Below are positions 44,572 through 52,768 of a stretch of DNA of 52,768 nt, piece by piece. The DNA is from an uncultured Alteromonadaceae bacterium (lineage in GTDB: Bacteria > Pseudomonadota > Gammaproteobacteria > Enterobacterales > Alteromonadaceae): assembly GCA_938085045.1 (NCBI GenBank), contig CALKGI010000090.1:1-52768 (forward strand), read 5' to 3'. The position numbers and the translations under genes are program-made. Every line of letters starts with the position of its first letter. Position 1 is the first letter of the stretch. The notes under the pieces are model-generated. The model had not been told where the DNA came from. It made no database searches and saw only the letters and a program-made list of their open reading frames with translations.

Positions 44572-47178
44572 TTAACCCATTGCTTTAAAGCGAACAATCA
44601 AAATAGGCAACAAAGAAAGGTTAGCCAGTAGTGCGACCAACATGGCGAAACCAGTCAGTAAACCAAAGTAAATTGTAGGTACGAAGCTCGACATTACCAA
44701 CAATCCAAAGCCTAAGGTAATGGTTATTGAGGTAAAATATATCGCCTGACCGATACTGCCATGACACGCTTTAACCGACTCCCAGTAATCACCTCTAACT
44801 GTATATTCATCAATAAAGCGGTGCATATAGTGTATTGAATTGTCTACCGCAATACCTATGCTGATGGCTGCAATGGTAATAGTCATCAAGTCTAGCGGAA
44901 TGCCAATCCAGCCCATAATACCTAGAATAAATGAGGCCGATATTATGTTGGGGATAAGCGCAATCAAGGCGATTTTGAACGAACGGAACAATACGATAAA
45001 CATCAACAAAATCGCGAAGAACACCACCCCTATGGTTAAAATCTGCGAACGGAACAGGCTTTGCAGCATATTGTTGTAAAGTACGGCCATTCCGGTCAGA
45101 TTGACCTGACTTGGCTCAAGGCCAATTTCGTTGACTAGGTGATTTTTGATTTTTTCTACCAGTTCACCGCGCTTTAACGAATGATCTGATTCGAAAAGGC
45201 GAATACTGTAACGAATTTGGTTGCCATCGTCGGTCATATAGGGCGAAAACAAGCCTTTTTTAATATCTTCGGGTAACGACTTGAACAAAATGGCCAGCAA
45301 GAAGCTGTCGTCGGCAACTTGTTCGTTGATTTTGCGTAACATCGCCATTGAGTTCTCAACCGACAAGACTTTGCCTGTTTCTGGTAGGCTGTCGAGATAG
45401 TCATGTATTTTGGCGACTTCTTTTAATTGATAGGTATTAAACCAATAACTGGTGGACGTGATGTCGCCGCTGTCTTCTTCGTCGAGCCATTCCTCAGAGA
45501 AAATATCCTCATCATCGTCTTCATCTTCGTCATAATCATCATCGCTTTCATCATTAGTCGCCGCAACCGTTTCTTCATCTTCGTCATCGCTTATCGGTTC
45601 TTCTTCTTCAAAAAACGATTTTGGTGCGTCTATGACAACATCTAATGGTGTGGTGCCACCGAGTTTGCTGTCGATTAATTCCATTCCCTGATAAATAGGG
45701 GTCGACTCTTTGTAATAATCAATAAAACGATTTTCGACGCTTAGTTTGCTGATACCAATGATGCTGATGATAACCAGACCCACAAATACCAGCAGTAACA
45801 GCACATTAAAACGTTCAATTTTTAATGCCATTAGGTGAGACATGCGTTCAACCACGCTGCTGCCCTGTTCCATTGGTGGTGTGGGTTTAAGCAACACTAA
45901 CATGGTTGGAAATAACACAAACGACAAAATAAACGCTACCGCAACACCAATACTCATCATCCAACCAAAGTCTATGATTGGCCTGATTTCGCTGATGATC
46001 AATGAACTAAACGCCACTATGGTGGTAAATGCAGTATAAAAGCAGGGGATAAATTTTTTCTTAACCGTTTCGAGGATCAGGGTTTTGCTGTCCATATCCG
46101 GCTGTTCGGTTTGTAATTCTCGGTAGCGTACAATCAGGTGTATGGTTAAAGATAGGGTGATGATTAACATCAATGAGATAAAATTGGACGACACCACAGT
46201 TACTGGCCAATCGACCAACCCTAGTAAACCGACCATGACAACACTGGTTGCAACACAGGTAAGTAGTGGCAATATGACCCAGCGCGGTTTGCCAAAAGCC
46301 AATATTAGTAACACTATGATAAACGCGAGAATACCTACGCTGAAGGTAACTAAATCGCTTCTGACGTAATCAATAGAGTCGACGGTGATCATTGGCACAC
46401 CACCAAGGTGCATTTGCGCCATTGAGGTGTGTGTGGTGACTAGGGCGCGAATATCACTGATTAACTGCACTTCTTTTTGTGCCAATCTCACCGATTGGGC
46501 GGTAAATTGTTGGCTGACGTGCAATAACTGACTTTGTTCAAAATCACTTAGCTGTCCTTGGCTGGCTTTAAGGCGTAGCTCGTTTCTTTCGGTGAGTAAC
46601 TTGTGAAATAAATCATCGCGTTTAACGGTGACCAACAAAGCGGTGGTTTTTTGATCGCGACTGACAATCAAATCTTGATATATCGGACCGTTGGTCAATT
46701 CATTACGAGCAAGATCACGGTCAGTATCTGCATCACCGAGTGTACGAATGCCTTCGCTTAATTCATTTAAGGTGACTAGCGGGCTTTCAATCAGCGGCAC
46801 AGTCATGATACTCATCACTGAGGCTACGTGATTAAGTTTGCCCAGTTGTTTGCCAAAAGTGGCAATGTCATCAAGCACAGGTTGGGCAAATAAATCTTGA
46901 TTGGGGGTATAGGTGAGGATCAGAATGTCTTCTGAGCCGAAGTTGACCTTGACCTCACGATAAAACTTCAGTGCAGCATCGTTCTCTAACACCAGTGAGT
47001 CGGCTGAGGCATCAAGGCGAAATTTGGTGGCATGAAACGCAAAAAAGACCACAATCATACTGATGATCAGCAGTACGTATTTGGGGTGATCTAAAATGAC
47101 TTTTTTATAGCTGTCGATTGGTGAAAATGAGGACACGATACTCCCTTCTTTGGTTTTAACGTCCGCTTGGGCAATCAT
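44572..47178 (-). CDS. RND/MMPL-family transporter with acidic periplasmic insert
   Basis: The 868-residue protein has the two-repeat RND layout: a first membrane helix near 34-52, a large periplasmic loop, five helices near 275-430, a seventh near 455-475, a second large loop and five helices near 695-865. It belongs to the MMPL/Patched-like group of lipid or hopanoid exporters (RFNVLLLLVFVGLVIISIIG; ISIGIAVDNSIHYMHRF). An Asp/Glu-rich stretch of about 50 residues (roughly 522-573) sits in the second loop, where relatives do not need it. No membrane-fusion partner or outer-membrane factor is adjacent. The ribosome site at the ATG is weak. Confidence 0.87.
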   Translation of the reverse strand: MIAQADVKTKEGSIVSSFSPIDSYKKVILDHPKYVLLIISMIVVFFAFHATKFRLDASADSLVLENDAALKFYREVKVNFGSEDILILTYTPNQDLFAQPVLDDIATFGKQLGKLNHVASVMSIMTVPLIESPLVTLNELSEGIRTLGDADTDRDLARNELTNGPIYQDLIVSRDQKTTALLVTVKRDDLFHKLLTERNELRLKASQGQLSDFEQSQLLHVSQQFTAQSVRLAQKEVQLISDIRALVTTHTSMAQMHLGGVPMITVDSIDYVRSDLVTFSVGILAFIIVLLILAFGKPRWVILPLLTCVATSVVMVGLLGLVDWPVTVVSSNFISLMLIITLSLTIHLIVRYRELQTEQPDMDSKTLILETVKKKFIPCFYTAFTTIVAFSSLIISEIRPIIDFGWMMSIGVAVAFILSFVLFPTMLVLLKPTPPMEQGSSVVERMSHLMALKIERFNVLLLLVFVGLVIISIIGISKLSVENRFIDYYKESTPIYQGMELIDSKLGGTTPLDVVIDAPKSFFEEEEPISDDEDEETVAATNDESDDDYDEDEDDDEDIFSEEWLDEEDSGDITSTSYWFNTYQLKEVAKIHDYLDSLPETGKVLSVENSMAMLRKINEQVADDSFLLAILFKSLPEDIKKGLFSPYMTDDGNQIRYSIRLFESDHSLKRGELVEKIKNHLVNEIGLEPSQVNLTGMAVLYNNMLQSLFRSQILTIGVVFFAILLMFIVLFRSFKIALIALIPNIISASFILGIMGWIGIPLDLMTITIAAISIGIAVDNSIHYMHRFIDEYTVRGDYWESVKACHGSIGQAIYFTSITITLGFGLLVMSSFVPTIYFGLLTGFAMLVALLANLSLLPILIVRFKAMG

Positions 47179-47424
47179 ATCAATTCTTTAGAGTGTTGAT
47201 TGTAGATAATTTAAACACTTAAACCTGATTCTAGCCCAACTGGAATGACATTGGTCAAAATCAGCATTATCACTATGCCGGATGAACCTTAACTGAACGG
47301 TGTTGGACCGAGCTGCAAGCGCATCGGCCCGAGTTAAGATAGACCGGGTTGTGCTAAAAAAAGTTCGAACGACAGCAAATTAATTGTGTCGCTCTCGTTT
47401 TAGCCAGGTTTTTTAACAAAGGTT

Positions 47425-48444
47425 TTAACGTTTTACTTTAACGCGTTTAGAGCCACTGAGGCGGGCTTCTATACGGCGATTTTCTTGATGAGCCGCTTTG
47501 GTGTCGGCGTCATTGAGCAGTTTGCTTTCGCCGAAACCGGCGTGACTCACTCGGCTACTGTCAATGTTAAATTGGCTGGTTAATATTTTTGCCACCATTT
47601 TTGCGCGGCGCTCAGACAAGTTCTGATTATACGCTGCACTGCCTTTACGTGAGGTGTGGCCTTCGATGACTACAGTGGTGTCGGTGTACTTTTTCATAAA
47701 ATTGGCGACTCGCTCAATTTCGCTGAAGTAGTGTTGCGCAACATTGTCATTGTCGCTGGCAAAGTTGATAGACAAACGCACATTTTCGTCTTCCATGGTA
47801 TAACGGGTGCAACCGCTGGCGTCTACTGCGTCAATCATCGGTGTATTTGGACAACTATCTTGGTCGTCATAAACACCATCTTTATCACTGTCGAGCCTAA
47901 CAACGGGCGCGGCTGGCTCTGGTGCTGGTGGCGCTACATAAGCGGGTTCTTTGTTACCGAACATGTAGGTTAAACCCAAGTTGATGCCAAAATCATGATA
48001 GCTTCGCTCAAGTGATTGGTAAACCAAGGCTTCGCCGCTCAGATATAGCTTATCGGTTAGTTCAAAGCGTTTACCTAGCCCTAGATTTAGCAAATTATCA
48101 TCAGGGCCAGTAATGTCGGCATGTTTTACACCGCCAATGACATAGAGGTGCTTGTCGTTAAGGTGGTATAAAGCATCAACGCCAAATCCCTTTGCACTAT
48201 GGCCAACATCCCACTTGCTTGCGATTAAGCGGGCTTCCCATTTTGGTGTAAATCGATAACCCAAGGCACCTGCAAAACCGATATCATCTTCTACTGCGCT
48301 TATGCCGTTATTGTTGATAATACGACGGTCACTATCTGCGTCGAAAAAAGAAGCAAAACCACTGATGTTCCATGGGTTTTCTTGTGCGACAGCACCGCAA
48401 CTGAGCAATAATAAAGCAGTCGATACTGTTGTTCGGATGATCAT
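47425..48444 (-). CDS. OmpA-family outer-membrane protein
   Basis: The 339-residue protein has a signal peptide (ending CGAVAQ), an N-terminal eight-strand-type barrel (about 25-165), a linker rich in Pro, a thrombospondin type-3 calcium motif (DSDKDGVYDDQDSCPNTP), and a C-terminal OmpA peptidoglycan-binding domain: VVIEGHTSRKGSAAYNQNLSERRA and GFGESKLL..NRRIEARL. It should tether the outer membrane to peptidoglycan. Loss of the usual final aromatic residue is explained by the C-terminal OmpA domain. The start at 48444 follows AGGGA. Confidence 0.9.
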   Translation of the reverse strand: MIIRTTVSTALLLLSCGAVAQENPWNISGFASFFDADSDRRIINNNGISAVEDDIGFAGALGYRFTPKWEARLIASKWDVGHSAKGFGVDALYHLNDKHLYVIGGVKHADITGPDDNLLNLGLGKRFELTDKLYLSGEALVYQSLERSYHDFGINLGLTYMFGNKEPAYVAPPAPEPAAPVVRLDSDKDGVYDDQDSCPNTPMIDAVDASGCTRYTMEDENVRLSINFASDNDNVAQHYFSEIERVANFMKKYTDTTVVIEGHTSRKGSAAYNQNLSERRAKMVAKILTSQFNIDSSRVSHAGFGESKLLNDADTKAAHQENRRIEARLSGSKRVKVKR

Positions 48445-48627
48445 GATAAATCCCTAATATGTTTGTGTTTATAATTGTTCTGAGCATAGGTGAAATATAC
48501 TATTTTACAAGTGAAATTTGCTTTTAAGTGCCCTGTGGACTACAGCATAAACCTGCGTTTGACAGCGTTAAATCGCAGCAATTATAATGACCTTACTCGA
48601 TGATTGTTTAAGCATTAAGCAAAATTT

Positions 48628-48897
48628 ATGGCAGAAGATGAAATGTCGGTTGAAACCGACCTCAGTGAAGACGAAAGACGTTCACAAAAAGAAATTGAAT
48701 TGCTGCAATTACAGGCCGATTTGACCATGGCGCAAAAGGTTGCCCTAAGCGAACTAGGTCATTACGGATATGATTTGGCTTTTGTTAGAAATACCCTAAT
48801 GGGAAAGCTCGCCATCGCCATGAGGAATGACAAAGTCATGACGATAGATGATGAAGGAGAAATTGAACCCAATCCGGCAATCACTATTCGAGATTAA
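48628..48897 (+). CDS. Small acidic cytoplasmic protein of unknown function
   Basis: The 89-residue protein starts with an acidic helix (EDEMSVETDLSEDERRSQKEIE) and a Leu-rich helix (LLQLQADLTMAQKVALSELG) and ends with NPAITIRD. No family is recognised. The ORF is supported by ATG context and codon use, but the ribosome site is poor. Stops converge with bufC 40 bases later. Confidence 0.55.
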   Translation: MAEDEMSVETDLSEDERRSQKEIELLQLQADLTMAQKVALSELGHYGYDLAFVRNTLMGKLAIAMRNDKVMTIDDEGEIEPNPAITIRD

Positions 48898-48910
48898 CTA
48901 GTGCTTTGTG

Positions 48911-48929
48911 GCTGGCAGTGTAGGCCAGC
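48911..48929. terminator. Hairpin between convergent small protein and bufC
   Basis: GCTGGC and GCCAGC form a six-base-pair stem around a short loop between the two stops. It lacks a T-run and is a weak candidate. Confidence 0.35.
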
Positions 48930-48937
48930 GCTTGACA

Positions 48938-49720
48938 TTAAAAGCGAATATCACCAATCAAACCTATTCCTATCCACTGTTGCAAGATAGTGAGCGCTCG
49001 CATTGCTACTTCATCTTCGCCATGAAAATTAAGTAACTCATCACACATATCGGCAAAATCGCCACCTTTTAATGCCACATCCAGTAACATCGCTTCATCA
49101 GGTCCCATCGACTTGAACTCGGTTAGCCGCTGTGTGTTTCTCCACAATATCCACAATGCTGGTGTTTCTAGCTGCTTTGGTGGCGGCGGTTGTTTTTCTT
49201 GCTTGAGCATTTGCCAGCTTTGTACGCTGTTCCAATTCGCCTGAAAACGTTGTACGCAGGGTCTGAATCGCAATTTCATGGTTGGCCAATTGTCTGGTGC
49301 TATAGTGCCGAGTATTTCAGGGCCTATTGCATCTGCATCAGCTGCATCAAAGGCATTTATTAGTATTTGTTCAAAAGCGGCCAACTCGGCGAGTATTGGA
49401 TGTGCGTTAAATGGTGGGTTGTTTTGTAAAAACTGGGGAATATGTTGGCAAAAATCTCGTAGAGACGGGTAACTTGACGGATATTGCTTAATGTAGGCAG
49501 GCACCATTTGGTCAAATAAGTCGTCACCAAGGTAAGTGCCGAGCATAGGGTGATCGCTGTCAATGGTTTCGCGTAAACGCGAGATATAGGCATTTTGGTA
49601 TATGCCTAGCCGGGTGTTGGTGGTTACTGGGGCCTGATTTTGCACATGACTGGCCATATTACTTGGCTTGCCTTGTAGTAAATCTATAAAGGCTTGTTGA
49701 ATGGTTTTTAAATCCGCCAT
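48938..49720 (-). CDS. bufC: BufC/HvfC-family partner protein (DUF2063)
   Basis: The 260-residue protein begins with the DUF2063 domain (about 5-105): LKTIQQAFIDLLQG, NTRLGIYQNAYISRLRETIDSDHPMLGTYLGDDLFD and YIKQYPSSYPSLRDFCQHIPQFL. It continues with a helical C-terminal half. This partner works with the MNIO enzyme BufB, probably by delivering the precursor peptide. It starts at the base next to the bufB stop, so the two are translated together. No DoxX-type BufD was found nearby. Confidence 0.87.
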   Translation of the reverse strand: MADLKTIQQAFIDLLQGKPSNMASHVQNQAPVTTNTRLGIYQNAYISRLRETIDSDHPMLGTYLGDDLFDQMVPAYIKQYPSSYPSLRDFCQHIPQFLQNNPPFNAHPILAELAAFEQILINAFDAADADAIGPEILGTIAPDNWPTMKLRFRPCVQRFQANWNSVQSWQMLKQEKQPPPPKQLETPALWILWRNTQRLTEFKSMGPDEAMLLDVALKGGDFADMCDELLNFHGEDEVAMRALTILQQWIGIGLIGDIRF

Positions 49721-50566
49721 TTAAGTATTTGCCCCTAGGTTTCTCGCGACCAATGCCGATTGGGATAGGGCTCTGGCGTGATCGAGTTCTTTTTCTAGTT
49801 CGGCAAATACTGGAATATTATCATCACGCTCTATCATGGTGCTCACAGGCCCCATCAGTTTGATGGTTTCTTTGTACAGTTGCCAAACTGGATCACACAC
49901 TGGGTGGTCGTGGGTATCTATCACGTAATCGCCGTAGTCAGTATGGCCTGCCAGATGAATTTGCTGAACTCTGTTTGGGTCGACTGCTTGGACGTATTCC
50001 ATCGGGTCAAAACCATGGTTACGGGCACTGACATAAATATTGTTAACGTCAAACAGCATTAGGCAATCGGCCTGTTGGCAAATTTGATTAATAAACTCCC
50101 ATTCGCTCATTTCATCGCTTTGGTAGGTCAAATAACTGGAGGCATTTTCTAACAGCATTTGTCTACCTAGAAAGTCTTGTACTATTTTAATGCGTTCGAC
50201 AACGTGTTTGAGTGCCTCTTGGGTATATGGCATCGGTAACAAATCGTGGCTGTTGACACCGCCAATGGTGGTAAAACACAAATGATCAGAAATCCACGCG
50301 GGTTGGACCTCAGCAGCTAGCGTGCGCAGGCTTTTAAGATAGTCCATGTTCAGCGGGTCGGTGCTGCCGATAGACATCGACACCCCGTGCATCACAATGG
50401 GATAGTCTTGGCGAATAGTTTCTAGGTAATGACGGGGTTTGCCGCCACCAACCATGTAGTTTTCAGAAATGATCTCAAACCAATCAACTTTGGGTTTGTG
50501 CTCAATCACATGATGAAAATGGTCGGTGCGCAGGCCCAAACCAAATCCTAGGTTTTGTTTTTTCAT
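49721..50566 (-). CDS. bufB: BufB/DUF692 multinuclear non-heme iron oxidative enzyme (MNIO)
   Basis: The protein is about 281 residues and has a TIM-barrel DUF692 fold. Iron-binding residues are in the motifs DHFHHVIEHKPKVDWFEI, IVMHGVSMSIG, ISDHLCFTT, LLENASSYLTYQ, LLFDVNNIYVSARNHG, VQQIHLAGHTDYG, DTHDHPV and IERDDNIPVF. MNIO enzymes oxidise Cys in precursor peptides to copper-binding heterocycles such as thiooxazoles in bufferins. The start is ATG 50564-50566; a longer frame would need a TTG. It is preceded by bufA, with a candidate terminator in the 59-base gap, and followed directly by bufC. Confidence 0.93.
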   Translation of the reverse strand: MKKQNLGFGLGLRTDHFHHVIEHKPKVDWFEIISENYMVGGGKPRHYLETIRQDYPIVMHGVSMSIGSTDPLNMDYLKSLRTLAAEVQPAWISDHLCFTTIGGVNSHDLLPMPYTQEALKHVVERIKIVQDFLGRQMLLENASSYLTYQSDEMSEWEFINQICQQADCLMLFDVNNIYVSARNHGFDPMEYVQAVDPNRVQQIHLAGHTDYGDYVIDTHDHPVCDPVWQLYKETIKLMGPVSTMIERDDNIPVFAELEKELDHARALSQSALVARNLGANT

Positions 50567-50586
50567 AGAATACCGCGAAAAAAGAG

Positions 50587-50613
50587 AAAGGGCCAAAATG
50601 AAGATGGCCCTTT
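50587..50613 (-). terminator. Intrinsic terminator or attenuator between bufA and bufB
   Basis: AAAGGGCC (50587-50594) and GGCCCTTT (50606-50613) pair perfectly. On the minus strand the stem is followed by CTCTTTTTT. It lies in the 59-base gap after bufA, so most transcripts may end here and only read-through would make bufB and bufC. Confidence 0.8.
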
Positions 50614-50625
50614 TAGAAGAGTAAT

Positions 50626-51108
50626 TTAAGCTTGGGTTTTGCCGCCGACATCACCACAGGCAGACTCGCCCATCATGACAAAACCACTGCCTTTGCACGA
50701 AGCGTGACCTTTACAGGCATTATCGGCTGTTTTGCAGTCGTTGTGACCTTTGCAAACATTTACTGAGTAACAATGGCTTAAATCTGCCGTTGATGCGGTA
50801 CCAGTCCATTCTTGTGATACGGTGCCGCCAATGTCAGCGCAAGATTTTGAAGGCATCGCAACAAATCCAGAACCTTTGCACGAACCTTGACCTTTACAGG
50901 CGTTGTTGGCAGCTTTGCAGTCGTTGTGGCCTTTGCACTTGTTTACGCTGTAACAATGAATCATGTCGGTTGTGGTTGAACTCGTTGATGCCATGGCGTC
51001 GCCATCTGATGTTTTGGCAGTACTGCCACATCCTGCTAGTGCTGCTGCGGCGAAAGCTAGTGCGGCGCCAGTCAATTTTTTACTTTTGTTTGTATTTGGT
51101 GTGTTCAT
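50626..51108 (-). CDS. bufA: Bufferin precursor (BufA2-type), tandem two-core lipoprotein
   Basis: The 160-residue protein has a signal peptide with a lipobox LAGC (Cys27), so it is predicted to be a lipoprotein. Two copies of the BufA2 core follow, offset by 61 residues: copy 1 at about 51-95 (HCYSVNKCKGHNDCKAANNA..) and copy 2 at 112-156 (HCYSVNVCKGHNDCKTADNA..). Each holds six Cys (52, 58, 64, 71, 77, 90 and 113, 119, 125, 132, 138, 151). In known bufferins some Cys are oxidised by BufB to copper-binding heterocycles. Precursors are typically about 100 residues with one core, so the doubling is unusual. The start ATG follows GAGGA. Confidence 0.9.
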   Translation of the reverse strand: MNTPNTNKSKKLTGAALAFAAAALAGCGSTAKTSDGDAMASTSSTTTDMIHCYSVNKCKGHNDCKAANNACKGQGSCKGSGFVAMPSKSCADIGGTVSQEWTGTASTADLSHCYSVNVCKGHNDCKTADNACKGHASCKGSGFVMMGESACGDVGGKTQA

Positions 51109-51427
51109 AATCGTCCTCGTTGTCTTTTGTTCTGGTATGTTGGGCTATTGCGTTTAACAAGACCCGACAAGTGCCAAATAAATTGTAACATCAGCGAAAA
51201 ATAGTATAGGAGAGATTGTTTTTAGCGCCTTGAAAAAGTGTTTCGCGGCGATTTAAATGCCAAAAAGGCAACGGATAAATCCTTTGGTTTTCATGGTTGT
51301 CCCTTGAAAAATTGTGTAGGATGTACCACACAATAATTGTTTTACAATTTTTATCAGAATATTGCTGGTGATGTGGCTAGTTTTACGTTAGATTTTTTAC
51401 AATTTGCTTGCTTTTGGGGTTTTAATC
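51109..51427. other. Gene-free region between bufA and the serine hydrolase
   Basis: This 319-base spacer separates divergent genes, so both promoters should lie in it. Two inverted repeats stand out (51311-51334 and 51335-51349). No consensus promoter for bufA is certain. Confidence 0.5.
51311..51349. promoter_or_regulatory. Two adjacent inverted repeats in divergent promoter region
   Basis: ATTGTGT with ACACAAT (51311-51334, ten-base gap) and AATTGT with ACAATT (51335-51349, three-base gap) lie about 80-115 bases before the hydrolase ATG. They could be operators; no regulator is known. Confidence 0.4.
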
Positions 51428-52768
51428 ATGACTGTTAATCGTTTTTCGATACTCGCATTGGGCCTAGTGGCCGTGTTAAGTGTGGCTGCGCCACAGGCTC
51501 AAGCTGGAGACAGGGCGCTAGACAAAGCCAAACCATCGCTGGCTGAAATTGAAAAAACTGTTAAAAAAGCCATGAAGACCTTTGACGTACCAGGTATTGC
51601 TTTGGCCATTGTTAAAGATGACAAACTGGTGATGAGCAAAGGTTTTGGTGTTCGTAAAATGGGTAATAAAGGTAAGGTTAATGCCGACACCTTGTTTGGC
51701 ATTGCCTCTAACACCAAAGCATTTACCGCAGCGGCACTGGCAATGCTAGCCGACGATGGTAAATTGAACTGGGACGACAAAGTCACCGACCATTTACCGT
51801 CATTTCAATTACATGACCCGTATGTCACCCGCGAATTTACCATACGAGATATGTTGTCTCACCGCAGTGGCTTAGGCCTTGGGGCTGGCGATTTAATGAT
51901 TTGGCCTACCTCAAACATCACCAATGACGAAATTATTAAACGCATGCGTTATCTCAAGCCTGTATCAAGCTTTCGCAGCGAATATGCTTACGATAATTTA
52001 ATGTATGTTATGGCCGGAGAGATTGTGGCCAAAGTCTCGGGTATGTCGTGGCAAGATTTTGTACGTTCGCGTATTCTTAAGCCATTGAGCATGATGGATA
52101 CTCGAATGAGCCATTCAAGAATTGGCAAAGACAATCGTAATGTGGCAACGGCTCATGCCCCTATAGATGGTGAGCTTGGACCTGTAGGTGGCGATTTTCT
52201 TGAAAATTTCAGCTCTGCGGGTTCAATTGCTTCAAGCGTAAACGATATCAGCAAATGGATGAAAGTGCAGCTCAGAGGTGGATTACTCAGCAGCAAAGGT
52301 GGTGAAGAAAAATTCTTGTTTAGCGAATCGCAAAACCGCGAAATGTGGACGCCGCATACCTTACAGAATATTTCAGCTTTCAGCGAAGAAATGAATAGAA
52401 CACACTTTAGGGCTTACGGGTTAGGTTGGGGATTGAACGACCACCACGGTTACAAGATGGTCAGTCATACTGGCGGTATTATGGGCATGGTATCGCAAGT
52501 TGTTTTAATCCCTGAGCTTGAATTGGGCATGGTTGTTTTAACCAATCAACAATCAGGTTCGGCATTTAGAGCGATCACCACAGATATTGTCAATCGTTAT
52601 ATTGGTGTTGAGCACAAAGACTGGGTTGATGTTTATAATGAACGCCTTAAAGCACGGGTTGCATCGAGTAACAGTTATGTTGCCGACTTAATGAAAAACC
52701 GTGCCAAAAAGTCTAAACCGTCATTATCGCTGTCTGATTATGCCCAGACTTACAAAGATGATTGGTAT
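51428..52768 (+). CDS. Secreted serine hydrolase, class C beta-lactamase-like, 3'-truncated
   Basis: The frame is open from ATG 51428 to the last base, 447 codons, so the gene runs out of the window. The signal peptide ends near PQAQA. The catalytic residues of the beta-lactamase/transpeptidase-like family are present: Ser94 and Lys97 in the SNTK motif, Tyr188 and Asn190 in YDN, and the HTGG equivalent of KTG at 347-350. The segment HRSGLGLGAG is typical of family S12 peptidases/esterases. The final region (DYAQTYKDDW) starts a C-terminal domain common in this family. Penicillin hydrolysis is unlikely to be its main job; D-amino-acid peptidase or esterase activity is more usual. Confidence 0.88.
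   Translation, partial: MTVNRFSILALGLVAVLSVAAPQAQAGDRALDKAKPSLAEIEKTVKKAMKTFDVPGIALAIVKDDKLVMSKGFGVRKMGNKGKVNADTLFGIASNTKAFTAAALAMLADDGKLNWDDKVTDHLPSFQLHDPYVTREFTIRDMLSHRSGLGLGAGDLMIWPTSNITNDEIIKRMRYLKPVSSFRSEYAYDNLMYVMAGEIVAKVSGMSWQDFVRSRILKPLSMMDTRMSHSRIGKDNRNVATAHAPIDGELGPVGGDFLENFSSAGSIASSVNDISKWMKVQLRGGLLSSKGGEEKFLFSESQNREMWTPHTLQNISAFSEEMNRTHFRAYGLGWGLNDHHGYKMVSHTGGIMGMVSQVVLIPELELGMVVLTNQQSGSAFRAITTDIVNRYIGVEHKDWVDVYNERLKARVASSNSYVADLMKNRAKKSKPSLSLSDYAQTYKDDWY

Noticed and set aside
50790..51157. Plus-strand ORFs opposite bufA
   Set aside because: They are shadows of the Cys/Lys-rich precursor on the minus strand, with no credible start.
51428..52768. True class C beta-lactamase (resistance gene)
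   Set aside because: The catalytic motifs fit the broad S12/beta-lactamase-like family, but the HTGG motif and C-terminal extension point to a general serine hydrolase.

Overview
The window reads as chromosomal DNA of a marine-type gammaproteobacterium, probably in or near Alteromonadales (Shewanella, Alteromonas or Colwellia relatives). This rests on gene content: kbl-tdh, glpE-glpG, ubiD-fre, an RstAB-like pair with DUF3019 and MipA neighbours, a CrsR/CrsA-type partner switch, secreted ExeM/NucH-like nuclease parts, and many small exported proteins. No rRNA, tRNA, phage, transposase or CRISPR array was seen. The genes look intact and evenly AT-leaning, so this is ordinary chromosome with a few accessory clusters.

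Layout. 1-1560: 3' part of a secreted leucine-rich-repeat protein built from two copies of one module. 1786-5315: threonine catabolism (kbl, tdh), then glpE and the rhomboid protease glpG; an orphan FliL-like exported protein converges on them. 5825-12874: a rubredoxin-reductase-like flavoprotein with its AraC-type regulator, divergent from a three-gene run (alkyl-DHAP-synthase-like FAD enzyme, GlpD-like dehydrogenase, glycerol-kinase-like FGGY kinase) that could form a glycerol-ether pathway. 12875-16102: a hairpin-forming repeat element, a secreted nuclease and a separate lamin-tail-domain protein. 16128-25132: an MFS transporter, a GIY-YIG protein, a fumarylacetoacetate-hydrolase-family enzyme, small secreted proteins, a LysR regulator, an esterase and a ChrR-type double cupin. 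25389-31918: a hybrid kinase converging on an RstB/RstA-like two-component pair, itself downstream of DUF3019, MipA/OmpV and DUF4440 genes. 32153-38059: PP2C phosphatase, HDOD protein, alpha/beta hydrolase, short CorA-like protein, fre and ubiD. 38290-44497: the CrsR/CrsA-like switch, then a chemoreceptor, a degenerate histidine kinase and a c-type heme DUF3365 sensor. 44572-48897: an RND/MMPL transporter with an acidic insert, an OmpA-family protein and a small acidic protein. 48938-51108: a bufferin (copper-binding RiPP) operon, bufA-bufB-bufC. 51428-end: 5' part of a secreted serine beta-lactamase-like hydrolase.

The strongest candidates for something new are the bufferin precursor, which is a predicted lipoprotein with two complete tandem six-cysteine cores and an apparent terminator just after it, the AGPS/GlpD/FGGY cluster, and the MCP/pseudo-kinase/heme-sensor run. 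Signalling density is high: two classical kinases, a pseudo-kinase, a chemoreceptor, a partner switch, a PP2C phosphatase and an HDOD protein lie within about 20 kb.
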